Positions 18,438 to 28,498 of a DNA stretch of 64,000 bases are shown here, one piece after another. The notes beneath the pieces are model-generated. The model did no database searches, had not been told where the DNA came from, and saw only the letters and a program-made list of their open reading frames with translations. The DNA comes from Paracoccus endophyticus. Its GTDB lineage: Bacteria > Pseudomonadota > Alphaproteobacteria > Rhodobacterales > Rhodobacteraceae. Numbering within the stretch: position 1 is the stretch's first letter; the number at the start of each line of letters is the position of its first letter. A program made the translations under genes and the position numbers. The stretch is taken from NCBI RefSeq assembly GCF_003286075.1, contig NZ_QLUV01000001.1, positions 620,001 through 684,000 of the forward strand. Reading direction: 5' to 3'.

Positions 18438-21400
18438 ATGAGACGCAGCGCCTTCAACCTGTCGGACTGGGCACTGCGCCACAGGTCGTTCGTCTGGTTC
18501 CTGCTGGTGGTCTCGATGGTCGCGGGGATCATGGCCTATCGCAACCTCGGCCGCGAGGAGGACCCCGACTTCACCATCAAGGTGATGGTCGTCACCGCCG
18601 CGATGCCCGGCGCCACGATCGAGGAGACGCTGGACCAGGTCACGGACCGCATCGAGACCAAGCTGGAGGAGCTGGACGAGCTGAAGTTCACCCGCTCGGT
18701 CACGCTGCCCGGACAGGCCGTCGTCTATGTCGAGCTGCTGGAGACGGTGCGCGGCCCCGCCGTGGCCGAGACGTGGAAGCGCGTCCGGTCCATGATGTCC
18801 GACATCCGCCCCGAGTTCCCGCAGGAGTTCGCGGGCTTTCAGTTCAACGACAGCTTCGGCGACGTGTTCGGCAACATCTATGCCTTCACCGCCGACGGAT
18901 TCACCCAGCGCGAGCTGCGCGACCGGGTCGAGGCCATCCGCAAGCAGATCCAGGGGCTGCCCCAGGCCGGAAAGACCAGCCTGCTGGGCGTGCGCGAGGA
19001 GCAGATCTACCTCGAGTTCTCGTCCGCGCGGCTGGCCGCGCTGGGGGTCCAGCAGTACGAGGTGATCCAGACGCTGGCGGCCCAGAACGCCATCGCGCAG
19101 TCGGGGATCGTCCAGGCGGGGCCGGAACAGGTTCTGGTCCGCGTGGACGGCCAGTTCGACGACGCCGCCGCCATCGCCGCCGTCAACCTGCGGATCGGCG
19201 ACCGCTTCTTCAACCTCGGCGACGTCGCCACCGTGCGCCGCGGCTATGCCGACCCGCCCGCGTCGCTGTTTCGCTACAACGGGCGCGAGGCCATCGGGCT
19301 GGAGGTGGCGATGCGCCAGGGCGAGAACATCCAGACCTATGGCGCGGCGCTGGACGCGATGATGGCCCGCATCGCGGCCGACCTGCCGGTGGGCATCGAG
19401 ATGCACAAGTTCGCCGACCAGCCGCAGGTGGTCGAGGATGCGGTGGGCCATTTCATCACCGCGCTGGCCGAGGCGGTGGGCATCGTGCTGCTGGTCAGCT
19501 TCGTCAGCCTGGGCATGCGGGCGGGGTTCGTCGTCACGCTGACCATCCCGCTGGTGCTGGCGATCACCTTCGTCGTGCTGGACTACTGGGGCATCACGCT
19601 GCAGCGCATCTCGCTGGGCGCGCTGATCATCGCGCTGGGGCTGCTGGTCGACGACGCGATGATCGCCATCGAGACGATGATCTCGCGGCTGGAGATCGGC
19701 GAGAGCCTGACCGAGGCCGCCAGCTATGCCTGGACCTCGATCGCGTTTCCGATGCTGACGGGCACGCTGGTCACCGTGGCGGGGTTCATCCCGATCGGGC
19801 TGAACAGCTCGGCCGCGGGCGAGTTCACCTTTTCGCTGTTTGTCGTCATCGCCGTGTCGCTGGTGGTCAGCTGGATCGTGGCGGTGCTGTTCGCGCCCCT
19901 TCTGGGGGTGACGTTCCTGCCCAGCCGGATGACGCACCACGCCGACCGCCCCGGCCCGCTGCGCCGGGGCTTTCGCGCGCTGCTGCGGGCTGCGATGCGG
20001 ATGCGGTGGCTGACGGTGGCGGCGACGCTGGCGATCTTCGGCGCATCGGTCTGGGCGATGCAGTTCGTGGAACAGCAGTTCTTCCCGACCTCGGACCGGA
20101 CCGAGGTGGTGATCGACGTGACGGAACGCCACAATGCCTCGATCGCGCGCACCGATGCCTCGATCGCGCAGCTGGACGCCTTCCTGGCCCGGCAGCCCGA
20201 GGCGCTGTTCTGGACCAGCTACGTGGGCCGCGGCTCGCCGCGCTTCGTGCTGGCGATGGACGTGCCGACGCCCGGCCCCTTCATGGGCCAGCTTGTGATC
20301 CAGACCCCGGACCTGGCCGCCCGCGACGCGCTGAAGGCGCGGCTGTCGGCCTTTGCCCGCGCCGAGATGGTGGGCACCGATGTCTATGTGAAGAACCTGG
20401 AAATCGGCCCGCCGGTTGGCAAGCCCGTCCAGTACAGGGTCAGCGCCCCCGACATCGCCGCCGCCCGCGACGCCGCGCGCGGGCTGGCCGCCGTGATCGC
20501 CGCGGAACCCCGGCTGCGGGACGTGTCGCTGGACTGGAACGAACCCGCGCGGGTCGTCCGCGTCGCCGTCGATCAGGACCGCGCGCGCCGGCTGGGCCTG
20601 TCGAACCAGGACGTCGCGGGCGCGCTGGCGGCGCTGTTCTCGGGCCGCACGGTGACGCAGCTGCGCGACGGCATCTTCCTGATCGACGTCGTCGCGCGCG
20701 GCGAGGCCGAGGACCGAAAGTCGCTGGAATCGATCCAGACGCTGGAAATCGCCATGCCCAGCGGTACGCCGATTCCGCTCGCCGCGCTGGCCTCGCTGTC
20801 CTACGACACCGAGCAGCCGCTGATCGCCCAGCGCGACGGGCTGCCCACGGTCAGCGTCAAGGCCGCGATCGCCACCGCCGACCAGCCCGCGACGCTGGTC
20901 GCCGCGCTGGCGCCCCGCGTGGACGCCTTCGCAGCCACGCTGCCGCCCGACGTGCGGGTGGTGATCGGCGGCACGGTCGAAAGCTCGGGGCAGAGCCAGG
21001 CCCCGATCGCGGCGGTGGTGCCGCTGATGCTGCTGACCATGGCCGTGCTGGTGATGGCGCAGATGCAAAGCCTGCGGCTGTCGCTGATCGTCCTTGCCGC
21101 GGCGCCGCTGGGCCTGATCGGCGTGGTGGCGGCGCTGGTGCCCTTCGGCGTGCCGATGGGGTTCGTGGCGATCCTGGGCATCCTGGCGCTGGTCGGCATC
21201 CTGATCCGCAACTCGATCATCCTGGTGCACGAGATCGAGGTGCTGCGCGACCGGGGCCGCAGCGCCTGGGCGGCCGTCTTCGAGGCATCCGACAGCCGCG
21301 CGCGCCCGATCCTGCTGACCGCCGCGGCGGCAAGCCTCGCCCTGATCCCGATCTCGCGCCAGGTGTTCTGGGGGCCGATGGCGTTCGCGATGATGGGGGG

Positions 21401-21572
21401 CATCATCGCCGGCACGCTGATCACGCTGGTGTTCGTGCCGGCGCTGTACTGCGTCGTGTTCGGCGTCCGTCCTCCGGCGGCGGGCCCGGTGGTGGACCCG
21501 GCGGCGGCCCCCGTCCCGGGTCCCACGCCCGCTGCACCCGCCCCCGCCCCCGCCCCCGCAGCGTCTGCCTGA
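18438..21572 (+). CDS. RND efflux transporter permease
   Basis: A 1044-residue inner-membrane pump of AcrB/MexB size. It has two six-helix halves separated by large periplasmic loops. The first half carries LGLLVDDAMIAIE, the family motif with acidic residues of the proton relay; the second has NSIILVHEIE. It exports lipophilic compounds using the proton gradient; the substrate is unknown. The C-terminal 30 residues are a Pro/Ala-rich tail. It follows adaptor 2 by 91 bases. No outer-membrane channel gene is present nearby, so a TolC homologue elsewhere is probably used. Confidence 0.92.
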   Translation: MRRSAFNLSDWALRHRSFVWFLLVVSMVAGIMAYRNLGREEDPDFTIKVMVVTAAMPGATIEETLDQVTDRIETKLEELDELKFTRSVTLPGQAVVYVELLETVRGPAVAETWKRVRSMMSDIRPEFPQEFAGFQFNDSFGDVFGNIYAFTADGFTQRELRDRVEAIRKQIQGLPQAGKTSLLGVREEQIYLEFSSARLAALGVQQYEVIQTLAAQNAIAQSGIVQAGPEQVLVRVDGQFDDAAAIAAVNLRIGDRFFNLGDVATVRRGYADPPASLFRYNGREAIGLEVAMRQGENIQTYGAALDAMMARIAADLPVGIEMHKFADQPQVVEDAVGHFITALAEAVGIVLLVSFVSLGMRAGFVVTLTIPLVLAITFVVLDYWGITLQRISLGALIIALGLLVDDAMIAIETMISRLEIGESLTEAASYAWTSIAFPMLTGTLVTVAGFIPIGLNSSAAGEFTFSLFVVIAVSLVVSWIVAVLFAPLLGVTFLPSRMTHHADRPGPLRRGFRALLRAAMRMRWLTVAATLAIFGASVWAMQFVEQQFFPTSDRTEVVIDVTERHNASIARTDASIAQLDAFLARQPEALFWTSYVGRGSPRFVLAMDVPTPGPFMGQLVIQTPDLAARDALKARLSAFARAEMVGTDVYVKNLEIGPPVGKPVQYRVSAPDIAAARDAARGLAAVIAAEPRLRDVSLDWNEPARVVRVAVDQDRARRLGLSNQDVAGALAALFSGRTVTQLRDGIFLIDVVARGEAEDRKSLESIQTLEIAMPSGTPIPLAALASLSYDTEQPLIAQRDGLPTVSVKAAIATADQPATLVAALAPRVDAFAATLPPDVRVVIGGTVESSGQSQAPIAAVVPLMLLTMAVLVMAQMQSLRLSLIVLAAAPLGLIGVVAALVPFGVPMGFVAILGILALVGILIRNSIILVHEIEVLRDRGRSAWAAVFEASDSRARPILLTAAAASLALIPISRQVFWGPMAFAMMGGIIAGTLITLVFVPALYCVVFGVRPPAAGPVVDPAAAPVPGPTPAAPAPAPAPAASA

Positions 21573-21591
21573 CGGCGCGGGCAGCGGGGGC
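21552..21591. terminator. Hairpin between convergent RND permease and trkH
   Basis: The arms GCCCCCG/CGGGGGC and the inner CTGCC/GGCAG form a long stem spanning the permease stop codon. Placed between convergent genes it could end transcription from both sides. No T-run is present. Confidence 0.4.
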
Positions 21592-21599
21592 GGGCGGCC

Positions 21600-23048
21600 C
21601 TATTGCCGCCAGAACCGCGGCATCAGCACCACCAGCACCGTGATCAGCTCAAGCCGCCCCAGGTACATGCCCACGATCATCAGCCACTTGGCGGTGGTCG
21701 GAAAGTTGGCGACGCTGCCGTTGCCCGTCACCTCGGGTCCCCAGGCGGGCCCGACGTTGGCGATCGCGGTCCAGGCGGCGGTCAGGGCCGTGCGCGGATG
21801 CAGCCCGGTCAGCGCCAGCGCCACGATCAGCAGGCCGAAGGTCAGGATGAACAGCGTGAACATCGCCATGACGGAATGCACGACGTCGGCGTCCAGACGC
21901 CGGCCCTGCAGCCTGAGCGGCCGGACCCGGTGGGGCGACTGCATCGCCGCCAGCTGGCCGCGCACCGCCTCGAACAGGACCTGATAGCGAAAGACCTTGA
22001 TTGAGCAGACCGTCGATCCGCTGCACCCGCCGATCAGCCCCGCCGCGATCAGCAGCACGAACGGCAGGTGGCCCCATTGCGTCACGTCCACCGACGCATA
22101 ACCGGTGCCCGAGATGATCGTGGTGACGTTGAACAGCACCTCGGTTCCCAGCCGCGTGCTGGCCGGCGCGCCCAGCCACAGGACCTGATAGGCGACGATG
22201 GTGGCGACCAGCGTCGCGATGATCGCCAGATAGGCGCGGATCTGGCTGTCGCGCCACATCGGGCTCAGGTCGCCGTGCATCGCCTGGACCATGCGCACGA
22301 ACGGGATCGAGGCGAGGATCGTGAACACCGAGGCCGCGATCTCGGGCGCGCCCAGGAACTTGCCGAAGCTGGCGTCATAGTTCGAGAAGCCGCCCGTGGA
22401 ACAGGTCGTCAGCGCGTGCATGATGGCGTCGAACCCGCTCAGGCCCAGCGCGGCATAGGTGAGGGCGCAGGCCAGGGTCAGTCCCACATAGATCTCGGTC
22501 AGTTGCAGGGCGATGCTGCCCGCGCGGGGCATGACCTTGCCCAGCGTGTCGAACCCCTCGGAGCGGAAGAACTGCATGCCGCCCACGCGCATGACCGGCA
22601 GGAAGACCATCGCGACGACGACGATCCCCAGCCCGCCCGACCATTGCAGCAGCCCGCGCCACAGATGCGTGCCGCGCGGCAGGTCGTCCAGGCGCGGGAA
22701 CGCCGTGGCGCCGGTCGTGGACATGCCCGACATCGATTCGAACATCGCGTCGGTCAGGCTGGCCGCGGGCGCGCCCAGCATGAAGGGCAGCGCGCCCAGC
22801 ACCGGCAGCACGATCCACAGGCCCGAGGTCAGCAGGAACGCCTGTTCCAGCGTCAGCGTGCCGGACCGCGAGGGCGTGGCCAGCGCGGTCATCGTGCCGC
22901 CCAGGATCGTGACCGTGCCCGCCGCCAGGAACGCCCGCCAGTTGGGATCGCCGCGCAGAAGGTCGGCCGCCATCGGCAGCATCATCAGCCCGCCCATTGC
23001 GACGGCCAGTCTGGAAATGGCGTGGATCACCGGGCGGACGTCGATCAT
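21600..23048 (-). CDS. trkH: Trk-type potassium uptake membrane subunit
   Basis: The 482-residue protein has the four pore-loop repeats of the Trk/Ktr superfamily; their filter segments appear in order as MSTTGATAF, TCSTGGFSNY, ISGTGYASV and IANVGPAWG. Each contains the conserved glycine that lines the K+ filter. TrkH works with the cytoplasmic NAD/ATP-binding TrkA, which is not in this window. It is convergent with the RND operon. The length matches E. coli TrkH. Confidence 0.93.
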   Translation of the reverse strand: MIDVRPVIHAISRLAVAMGGLMMLPMAADLLRGDPNWRAFLAAGTVTILGGTMTALATPSRSGTLTLEQAFLLTSGLWIVLPVLGALPFMLGAPAASLTDAMFESMSGMSTTGATAFPRLDDLPRGTHLWRGLLQWSGGLGIVVVAMVFLPVMRVGGMQFFRSEGFDTLGKVMPRAGSIALQLTEIYVGLTLACALTYAALGLSGFDAIMHALTTCSTGGFSNYDASFGKFLGAPEIAASVFTILASIPFVRMVQAMHGDLSPMWRDSQIRAYLAIIATLVATIVAYQVLWLGAPASTRLGTEVLFNVTTIISGTGYASVDVTQWGHLPFVLLIAAGLIGGCSGSTVCSIKVFRYQVLFEAVRGQLAAMQSPHRVRPLRLQGRRLDADVVHSVMAMFTLFILTFGLLIVALALTGLHPRTALTAAWTAIANVGPAWGPEVTGNGSVANFPTTAKWLMIVGMYLGRLELITVLVVLMPRFWRQ

Positions 23049-23125
23049 GCCGCCTGCCTGCCCGCCCGCCGCGCGCCGGTCAAGCAGGGTCGCGCGCCGT
23101 CCCTGCCGGATGGGTGCCCCGGTCC

Positions 23126-23157
23126 GCGTCAGTCTGCGTCAGTCTCCGCGTCAGTCC
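23126..23157. repeat. Three-copy short direct repeat at the bioA 3' end
   Basis: GCGTCAGTCT occurs twice in tandem and a third time as GCGTCAGTCC, the last copy overlapping the bioA stop codon. It looks like slippage or duplication of the gene end. No function is evident. Confidence 0.5.
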
Positions 23158-24452
23158 GCGAACGAGGCGACCGCCCCCCAGACCGCGTCCAGGTCCGCGG
23201 CGGTCACGCAATAGGGCGGCAGGACATAGACCGTGTTGCCAAGCGGCCGCAGCAGCACGCCCCGGTCCAGCGCGTGGGCGCGCAGGCGCGGCCCCACCGC
23301 CGCCATGTAGCCCTCGGAGTCCGAACGCAGGTCGATGGCCGCGATGGTGCCGGTGCGGCGCGGGTTGGCAAAGCGGGGATCGCGGGCCAGTTCGTCCAGC
23401 CGGTCGCCCTGCATCGCGCCCACCGCGTCCAGCCGCGCCTGCATCCCGCCCTCGGCCCAGATGCGGGCATTCGCCAGCCCCGCCGCGCAGGCCAGCGGGT
23501 TGGCGGTGTAGCTGGACGAATGGAAGAACGTCTTGGCCCGGTCCTCGGACCAGTGGGCGTGAAACACCGCCTCGGTCGCGAGCGTCGCGGCCAGGGGGAT
23601 CGCGCCGCCGGTCAGGCCCTTGGACGTGCACAGGATGTCGGGGGCGACCCCGGCGTGGTCGCAGGCCCACAGCCGGCCGGTGCGGCCCCAGCCGGTCATC
23701 ACCTCGTCGGCGATCATCAGAACCCCGTGGCGGTCGCAGATCGCGCGCAGCCCGGCCAGCACCTCGGGCGGATACATCAGCATCCCGCCCGCGCCCAGCA
23801 CCAGCGGCTCGGCGATCACCGCGGCCATCTCGCCCGTCGCGGCCAGCGTCTCGAAGATCGCCAGCGTCCCCGCGCCGTCGCCGCGCGGAAAGGGCAGGCG
23901 ATCGACGGAAAACATCAGCGGCTCGTAGCTGGCGTTGAAGACGCCGCGCTCGCCCACGCTCATCGTGCCGATGGTGTCGCCGTGATAGCCGTGCTCGATC
24001 ACGGCGATGCGGTGGCGGGGGCGGTCGGTGTTGCGCCAGAACCCCAGCGCCATCTTCAGCGCGACCTCGACGCTGGTCGAGCCGCTGTCGGAATAGAACA
24101 CCCGCGTCAGGCCGGGCGGGGCCAGGCCGACCAGCGCGTTCGCCAGATCCTCGGCCGGGGCATGGGTCAGCCCGGCGAAGATCACCTGGTCCAGATGCTC
24201 GGCCGTGTCGCGGATCGCGTCCATGATGGGGGGGTGGCGGTGGCCGTGGGTGATGACCCACCAGCTGGACACCGCGTCGATCAGCACGCCGCGGTCGGTG
24301 GTCAGGTGGACGCCCGCCGCATGGGTGACGACCGGCGGCGGCGGTTCGGTCGCGTGCTGGGTGAACGGCCGCCAGACCGCGCTGTCGGTGCGGCGGGGGG
24401 CGTGGTTGCGATCGGCATGGGGCCGGTCGGCGTGACGGGCGGGGACGGTCAT
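23151..24452 (-). CDS. bioA: Adenosylmethionine-8-amino-7-oxononanoate aminotransferase
   Basis: A 433-residue class III aminotransferase that makes 7,8-diaminopelargonate from KAPA, using S-adenosylmethionine as amino donor. Features are VSSWWVITHGHRHP near residue 50, DEVMTGWGRTG, and the PLP lysine in LCTSKGLTGG. Its start overlaps the bioD stop by 4 bases. It is the last gene of the biotin operon (order B-F-D-A). Confidence 0.95.
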   Translation of the reverse strand: MTVPARHADRPHADRNHAPRRTDSAVWRPFTQHATEPPPPVVTHAAGVHLTTDRGVLIDAVSSWWVITHGHRHPPIMDAIRDTAEHLDQVIFAGLTHAPAEDLANALVGLAPPGLTRVFYSDSGSTSVEVALKMALGFWRNTDRPRHRIAVIEHGYHGDTIGTMSVGERGVFNASYEPLMFSVDRLPFPRGDGAGTLAIFETLAATGEMAAVIAEPLVLGAGGMLMYPPEVLAGLRAICDRHGVLMIADEVMTGWGRTGRLWACDHAGVAPDILCTSKGLTGGAIPLAATLATEAVFHAHWSEDRAKTFFHSSSYTANPLACAAGLANARIWAEGGMQARLDAVGAMQGDRLDELARDPRFANPRRTGTIAAIDLRSDSEGYMAAVGPRLRAHALDRGVLLRPLGNTVYVLPPYCVTAADLDAVWGAVASFAD

Positions 24453-25087
24453 GCGAAATCCTTGCGGTCGAAGCCCGCCTGCATCGCGGCGGCCAGGCTG
24501 GCGGGGGTCAGCGGGTCCAGGCGGGGCAGCCGACCCAGCGCCCGCACCCCGCCCAGCGCGGCGATGGTGGCGATGTTGTCGGGGTTGTCGTCGCCCACGA
24601 AGGCCACGCCGTGAACCCGCACCCCGCGCCGGTCCAGCGATTCCAGCGCCGTCAGCGTGTGGCTGATGGTGCCCAGCCCCGTCGTGGCGACCACGATCAC
24701 CGGCAGGCCCCAGCGGGCGAACAGGTCCGCCGACAGCAGCTGCCGGGTGATCGGGACCAGCACGCCGCCGGCCCCCTCGATCACCAGCGGGTCGCCGTCG
24801 GGGGGCGTCAGCGCGGGGATGGCGACGCCGGCCAGTTCGGCGGCGCGGTGCGGCGACAGCGGCGCAGGCAGGACCACGGCCTCGGGGTGGATGCGCGCGC
24901 CCGTCATGCGGTGGACGAACGCCGCATCGCTGCCGGGCGCGGGGGCGTCGGGCGCGCCTGCGGGCCGGGGCGTCACGCCGGTCTGCACGGGCTTCCAGTA
25001 GCTGGCCCCGATCAGGCCGACCAGCCCGGCGGCGAACACCGTCTTGCCGATGTCGGTCCCCGTGCCCGTGATTACAAAGCGGGCCAT
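24449..25087 (-). CDS. bioD: Dethiobiotin synthetase
   Basis: The 212-residue enzyme closes the ureido ring of dethiobiotin from diaminopelargonate, CO2 and ATP. The P-loop GTGTDIGKT is at residues 8-16, KPVQTG follows near 32, and VIEGAGGVLVP lies mid-protein. It overlaps bioF by 16 bases and bioA by 4. The length is normal for the family. Confidence 0.95.
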   Translation of the reverse strand: MARFVITGTGTDIGKTVFAAGLVGLIGASYWKPVQTGVTPRPAGAPDAPAPGSDAAFVHRMTGARIHPEAVVLPAPLSPHRAAELAGVAIPALTPPDGDPLVIEGAGGVLVPITRQLLSADLFARWGLPVIVVATTGLGTISHTLTALESLDRRGVRVHGVAFVGDDNPDNIATIAALGGVRALGRLPRLDPLTPASLAAAMQAGFDRKDFA

Positions 25088-26250
25088 GCATCCTCCAGCA
25101 CCTCGGCCAGCCGGGTCACGTCGGCCGCCGAGGCGTTCAGCGTCAGGGACACGCGCAGCCGCGCGGTACCGGGCGGCACCGTGGGCGGGCGGATGCCGCG
25201 CACATCGAACCCGGCCGCCTGCACGCGCCCCGCCAGCGCCATGGCGTCCGCGTCCGCGCCCACGATCAGCGGCACGATCTGGCTGCCCGACATCGGCAGA
25301 TGGGGCAGGCGGGTGGCCATCTCGCGCCCGAACAGCGCCACCAGGTCGTGCAGGCGCTGCCGCCGGTCCGGCTCGTCCCGCAGGATGTCCAGCGCCTCGG
25401 CCCCGGCCGCCGCCATCAGGGGCGAAGGGGCTGTGGCGAAGATGAAGGGCCGGGCGCGGTTCACAAGGAACGCGCGCAGCACGCGCGGCAGGCACAGCAG
25501 CGCGCCCGATCCGCCCAGCGCCTTGCCCAGCGTGTGCAGGGTAATCACGCATTCCCGCCCCTCCAGCGCGTGGCCGAGGCCGCGCCCCCCGGGACCCCAG
25601 ACGCCCGTGGCGTGCGCCTCGTCCACGATCAGGAACCCCTCGCGCTCGGCCAGCGCGGCCAGATCGTCCAAGGGGGCGCGGTCGCCGTCCATGCTGTAGA
25701 GGCTTTCGACCGCGATCCACGCCGCGCCGCGCCCGCCGCCGCGCCGCCAGTCGGCGATCACGTCGGCGGCGTGGCCGGCGTCGTTGTGGCGGAACTCGGC
25801 CACCGCGGCGCGGGTCAGCCGCGCCCCTTCGCGGGTGGACGCGTGGCTGAGCGCGTCCATCACCAGCAGGTCGCCCCGCTGCGGCAGCGTCGAGATCAGC
25901 GCGACGTTCGCCGGATAGCCGCCGGTGAAGCCCAGCGCGGATTCGGCGCCGAAAAAGGCCGCGGCCTTGGCCTCGAACGCCTCGTGCCAGTCGGTGTTGC
26001 CGCGCAGCAGGCGCGATCCCGCCGCCCCCACCGGCACGCCCGCGTCCAGCGCCGCGCGCACGGCGTCGCGCAGGCGCGGCGCGCCGGCCAAGCCCAGATA
26101 GTCGTTCGAGGCGAAGTCCACGCCCGCGCGCGGGATCAGCCGCCGCTGGCGCGAGGCCGCCGCCAGCCCGTCCAGGTCGGCGCGAAAGACCGCCAGGCGG
26201 TCGGGGGCCGTCCCGCTCTCCGCAGGCCCTTTCATCGCAGGCCCGCTCAC
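25072..26250 (-). CDS. bioF: 8-amino-7-oxononanoate synthase
   Basis: A 392-residue PLP-dependent alpha-oxoamine synthase that condenses pimeloyl-ACP/CoA with alanine. It shows NDYLGLAG, the [10 protein letters not shown] aspartate/histidine motif, and the catalytic lysine in [11 protein letters not shown]. The start overlaps the bioB stop (ATGA). A second ATG 5 codons in is also possible. The N-terminal residues are poorly conserved. Confidence 0.94.
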   Translation of the reverse strand: MSGPAMKGPAESGTAPDRLAVFRADLDGLAAASRQRRLIPRAGVDFASNDYLGLAGAPRLRDAVRAALDAGVPVGAAGSRLLRGNTDWHEAFEAKAAAFFGAESALGFTGGYPANVALISTLPQRGDLLVMDALSHASTREGARLTRAAVAEFRHNDAGHAADVIADWRRGGGRGAAWIAVESLYSMDGDRAPLDDLAALAEREGFLIVDEAHATGVWGPGGRGLGHALEGRECVITLHTLGKALGGSGALLCLPRVLRAFLVNRARPFIFATAPSPLMAAAGAEALDILRDEPDRRQRLHDLVALFGREMATRLPHLPMSGSQIVPLIVGADADAMALAGRVQAAGFDVRGIRPPTVPPGTARLRVSLTLNASAADVTRLAEVLEDAWPAL

Positions 26251-27293
26251 CGCAGGATCGGCACCGGCATGGCGGCCCGGTCGGGCGCCGAAGGCAAGGG
26301 GGCTGCGTCCTGCGGCGCGTGTTCATGCGCGACCATCGGCGACATCCCCAGCCGGGACAGCAGGCGCATGTCGCGGTCCTCGTCGGGGTTGCCCGCGGTC
26401 AGCAGCGTGTCGCCGACAAAGATCGAGTTCGCGCCCGCGAAGAAGCACAGCGCCTGCATCTCGTCCGACATCCCGGTGCGGCCGGCGGACAGGCGGACAT
26501 GGCTTTGGGGCATCATGATGCGCGCCAGCGCGATGGTGCGGACGAAGTCGATGGGATCGACGGCCTCGGCATCCTGCATCGGGGTGCCGGGGATCGCGAT
26601 CAGCATGTTGATGGGCACGCTGTCGGGCGGCTCGGGCAGGTTGGCCAGCGTCACCAGCATGTCCACGCGGTCCTGCTGCCCCTCGCCCAGGCCCAGGATG
26701 CCGCCCGAGCAGACCTTGATGCCGCTGTCGCGCACCACGGCCAGCGTGTCCAGCCGGTCGGCAAAGCTGCGGGTGGTGATGACGTTGGGATAGTGGCGCT
26801 CGGACGTGTCGATGTTGTGGTTGTAGTAGTCCAGCCCCGCGTCCCGGAGCCGCCGCGCCTGGCCCGCGTCCAGCATCCCCAGCGTCATGCAGGTTTCCAT
26901 GCCCAGCGCCTTGACGCCCTCGACCATGGCGACGACCTGGTCCATGTCGCGGTCCTTGGGGCTGCGCCAGGCGGCGCCCATGCAATAGCGGGTGGCCCCG
27001 GCGTCGCGGGCGCGGCGGGCCTCGGCGATCACCCGCTCGACCTCGACCAGCTTCGAGGCGGACAGGCCCGATCCGTGCCGCGCCGACTGGCTGCAATAGC
27101 CGCAATCCTCGGGGCAGCCGCCGGTCTTGATCGACAGCAGACGGCTCAGCTGGACGCGGTTGGGGTCGAAGTGCTGGCGATGCACGGTCTGGGCGCGAAA
27201 CAGCAGCTCCATGAACGGCAGGTCCAGAATGGCGCGGGCCTCGGCCCCGGTCCAGTGCGTGCGGTCGGCTGCGGCGGCGGCGGGACGGGACAT
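26247..27293 (-). CDS. bioB: Biotin synthase
   Basis: A 348-residue radical SAM enzyme that inserts sulfur into dethiobiotin. The [4Fe-4S] cysteines are in [13 protein letters not shown] (C60, C64, C67), followed by [14 protein letters not shown] and the C-terminal [20 protein letters not shown] lies just before the ATG at 27293; the longer open frame to 27407 is unlike BioB and is not used. It is the first gene of the operon. No bioC, bioH or bioR is adjacent. Confidence 0.96.
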   Translation of the reverse strand: MSRPAAAAADRTHWTGAEARAILDLPFMELLFRAQTVHRQHFDPNRVQLSRLLSIKTGGCPEDCGYCSQSARHGSGLSASKLVEVERVIAEARRARDAGATRYCMGAAWRSPKDRDMDQVVAMVEGVKALGMETCMTLGMLDAGQARRLRDAGLDYYNHNIDTSERHYPNVITTRSFADRLDTLAVVRDSGIKVCSGGILGLGEGQQDRVDMLVTLANLPEPPDSVPINMLIAIPGTPMQDAEAVDPIDFVRTIALARIMMPQSHVRLSAGRTGMSDEMQALCFFAGANSIFVGDTLLTAGNPDEDRDMRLLSRLGMSPMVAHEHAPQDAAPLPSAPDRAAMPVPILR

Positions 27294-27324
27294 GGCACCT
27301 CTCTCGACGGTTTTGCAGGCCGCG

Positions 27325-27352
27325 GTTAGCAGCTTTGCCTGCGCCTGTCCAA
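27325..27352 (-). promoter_or_regulatory. Candidate biotin operon promoter
   Basis: On the minus strand TTGGAC and GCTAAC are separated by 16 bases, with the -10 about 30 bases before the bioB ATG. Confidence 0.4.
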
Positions 27353-27413
27353 TAGGCGCGCGGGGTGTTCGCGGCGGGCACGGGGTCCGCCGTGTCGGGC
27401 GCGGCAAAGATCA

Positions 27414-27442
27414 TTGACGGCCGCCGGGGCAGCACCTCTAAT
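27414..27442 (+). promoter_or_regulatory. Candidate promoter of the nucleoside import operon
   Basis: TTGACG and TCTAAT are separated by 17 bases, ending 44 bases before the BMP protein start. Confidence 0.55.
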
Positions 27443-27486
27443 CGGCGGCGATCCGGGGTCCGCCCCCTGCAAGATAGGTGCCACCG

Positions 27487-28476
27487 ATGACCCTGATGAC
27501 CCGCCTGGCCTGCTGCGCCGCGGCGCTGGCCCTGTCGGCCGCCGCCGCGAGCGCCGAACCGGCCCTGATCTTTGACCTGGGGGGCAAGTTCGACAAGTCC
27601 TTCAACGAGGCGGCCTATGCCGGCGCCGAGCGCTGGAAGGCCGAGACGGGCGGCACCTACAAGGAGCTGGAGATGCAGTCCGAGGCCCAGCGCGAGCAGG
27701 CGCTGCGCCGGCTGGCGCAAGCCGGCGCGGACCCGATCGTGATGACCGGGTTTGCCTTTGGCGACGTGCTGAACAAGGTCGCACCCGACTATCCCGACAA
27801 CCGCTTCGTCATCATCGACATGGTGGTGGACCAGCCCAACGTGCAGTCGATCGTCTTCACCGAGGAACAGGGCAGCTATCTGGCCGGCATCGCCGCCGCC
27901 AAGGCGTCCAAGACCGGCACGGTCGGCTTCATCGGCGGCATGGACATCCCGCTGATCCACAAGTTCCAGTGCGGCTATGCCCAGGGCTTCAAGGCGGCGC
28001 GGCCGGACGGAAAGGTCCTCGTCAACTATACCGGCACCACCCCGGCCGCCTGGAACGACCCGGTCAAGGGCGGAGAGCTGGCCCGCGCCCAGAAATCGCA
28101 GGGCGCGGACGTGATCTATGCCGCGGCGGGCGGCACCGGCATCGGCGTGCTGCAGGCGGCGGCGGACGAAGGCATCCTGTCCATCGGCGTCGATTCGAAC
28201 CAGAACCACCTGCATCCGGGCAAGGTGCTGACCTCGGTGGTCAAGCGCGTGGACAATTCCGTCTACGACGCCTTCAGCAACCCCGAGGCGATCACCGGGG
28301 GCGTCAAGGTCATGGACCTGAAATCCGACGGCGTGACGCTGGCCATGGACGAGCACAACAAGGCGCTGATGACCGAGGACATGGTCAAGGCCATCGACGA
28401 GGCCCGCGCCGCCATCGTGGCCGGCACCCTGACGGTGCACGACTACATGACCGACAACGCCTGCCCGGTGGAATGA
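27487..28476 (+). CDS. BMP family nucleoside-binding periplasmic protein
   Basis: The 329-residue substrate-binding protein has a signal peptide ending near AAASAEPA and the BMP/PnrA family core (GGKFDKSFNEAAYAG, TEEQGSYLAG, GFIGGMDIPLI). BMP proteins bind purine nucleosides. The ABC ATPase, two permeases and a purine nucleoside phosphorylase follow on the same strand, which supports nucleoside uptake. ATG 27487 is preferred over GTG 27478. No lipobox cysteine is seen, so the protein is probably free in the periplasm. Confidence 0.9.
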   Translation: MTLMTRLACCAAALALSAAAASAEPALIFDLGGKFDKSFNEAAYAGAERWKAETGGTYKELEMQSEAQREQALRRLAQAGADPIVMTGFAFGDVLNKVAPDYPDNRFVIIDMVVDQPNVQSIVFTEEQGSYLAGIAAAKASKTGTVGFIGGMDIPLIHKFQCGYAQGFKAARPDGKVLVNYTGTTPAAWNDPVKGGELARAQKSQGADVIYAAAGGTGIGVLQAAADEGILSIGVDSNQNHLHPGKVLTSVVKRVDNSVYDAFSNPEAITGGVKVMDLKSDGVTLAMDEHNKALMTEDMVKAIDEARAAIVAGTLTVHDYMTDNACPVE

Positions 28477-28498
28477 GCAGGGCTGCGGGCGGGCGATC

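Noticed and set aside
18297-21230. A 977-codon open frame opposite the RND permease, and similar long opposite-strand frames elsewhere
   Set aside because: They are by-products of high GC and GC3 bias; their products are Arg/His/Gln-rich with no domains, while the other strand encodes clear families.
27294-27486. BioR operator (TTATCTATAA-type) before bioB
   Set aside because: No such palindrome is visible in the divergent gap, so no repressor site is claimed.
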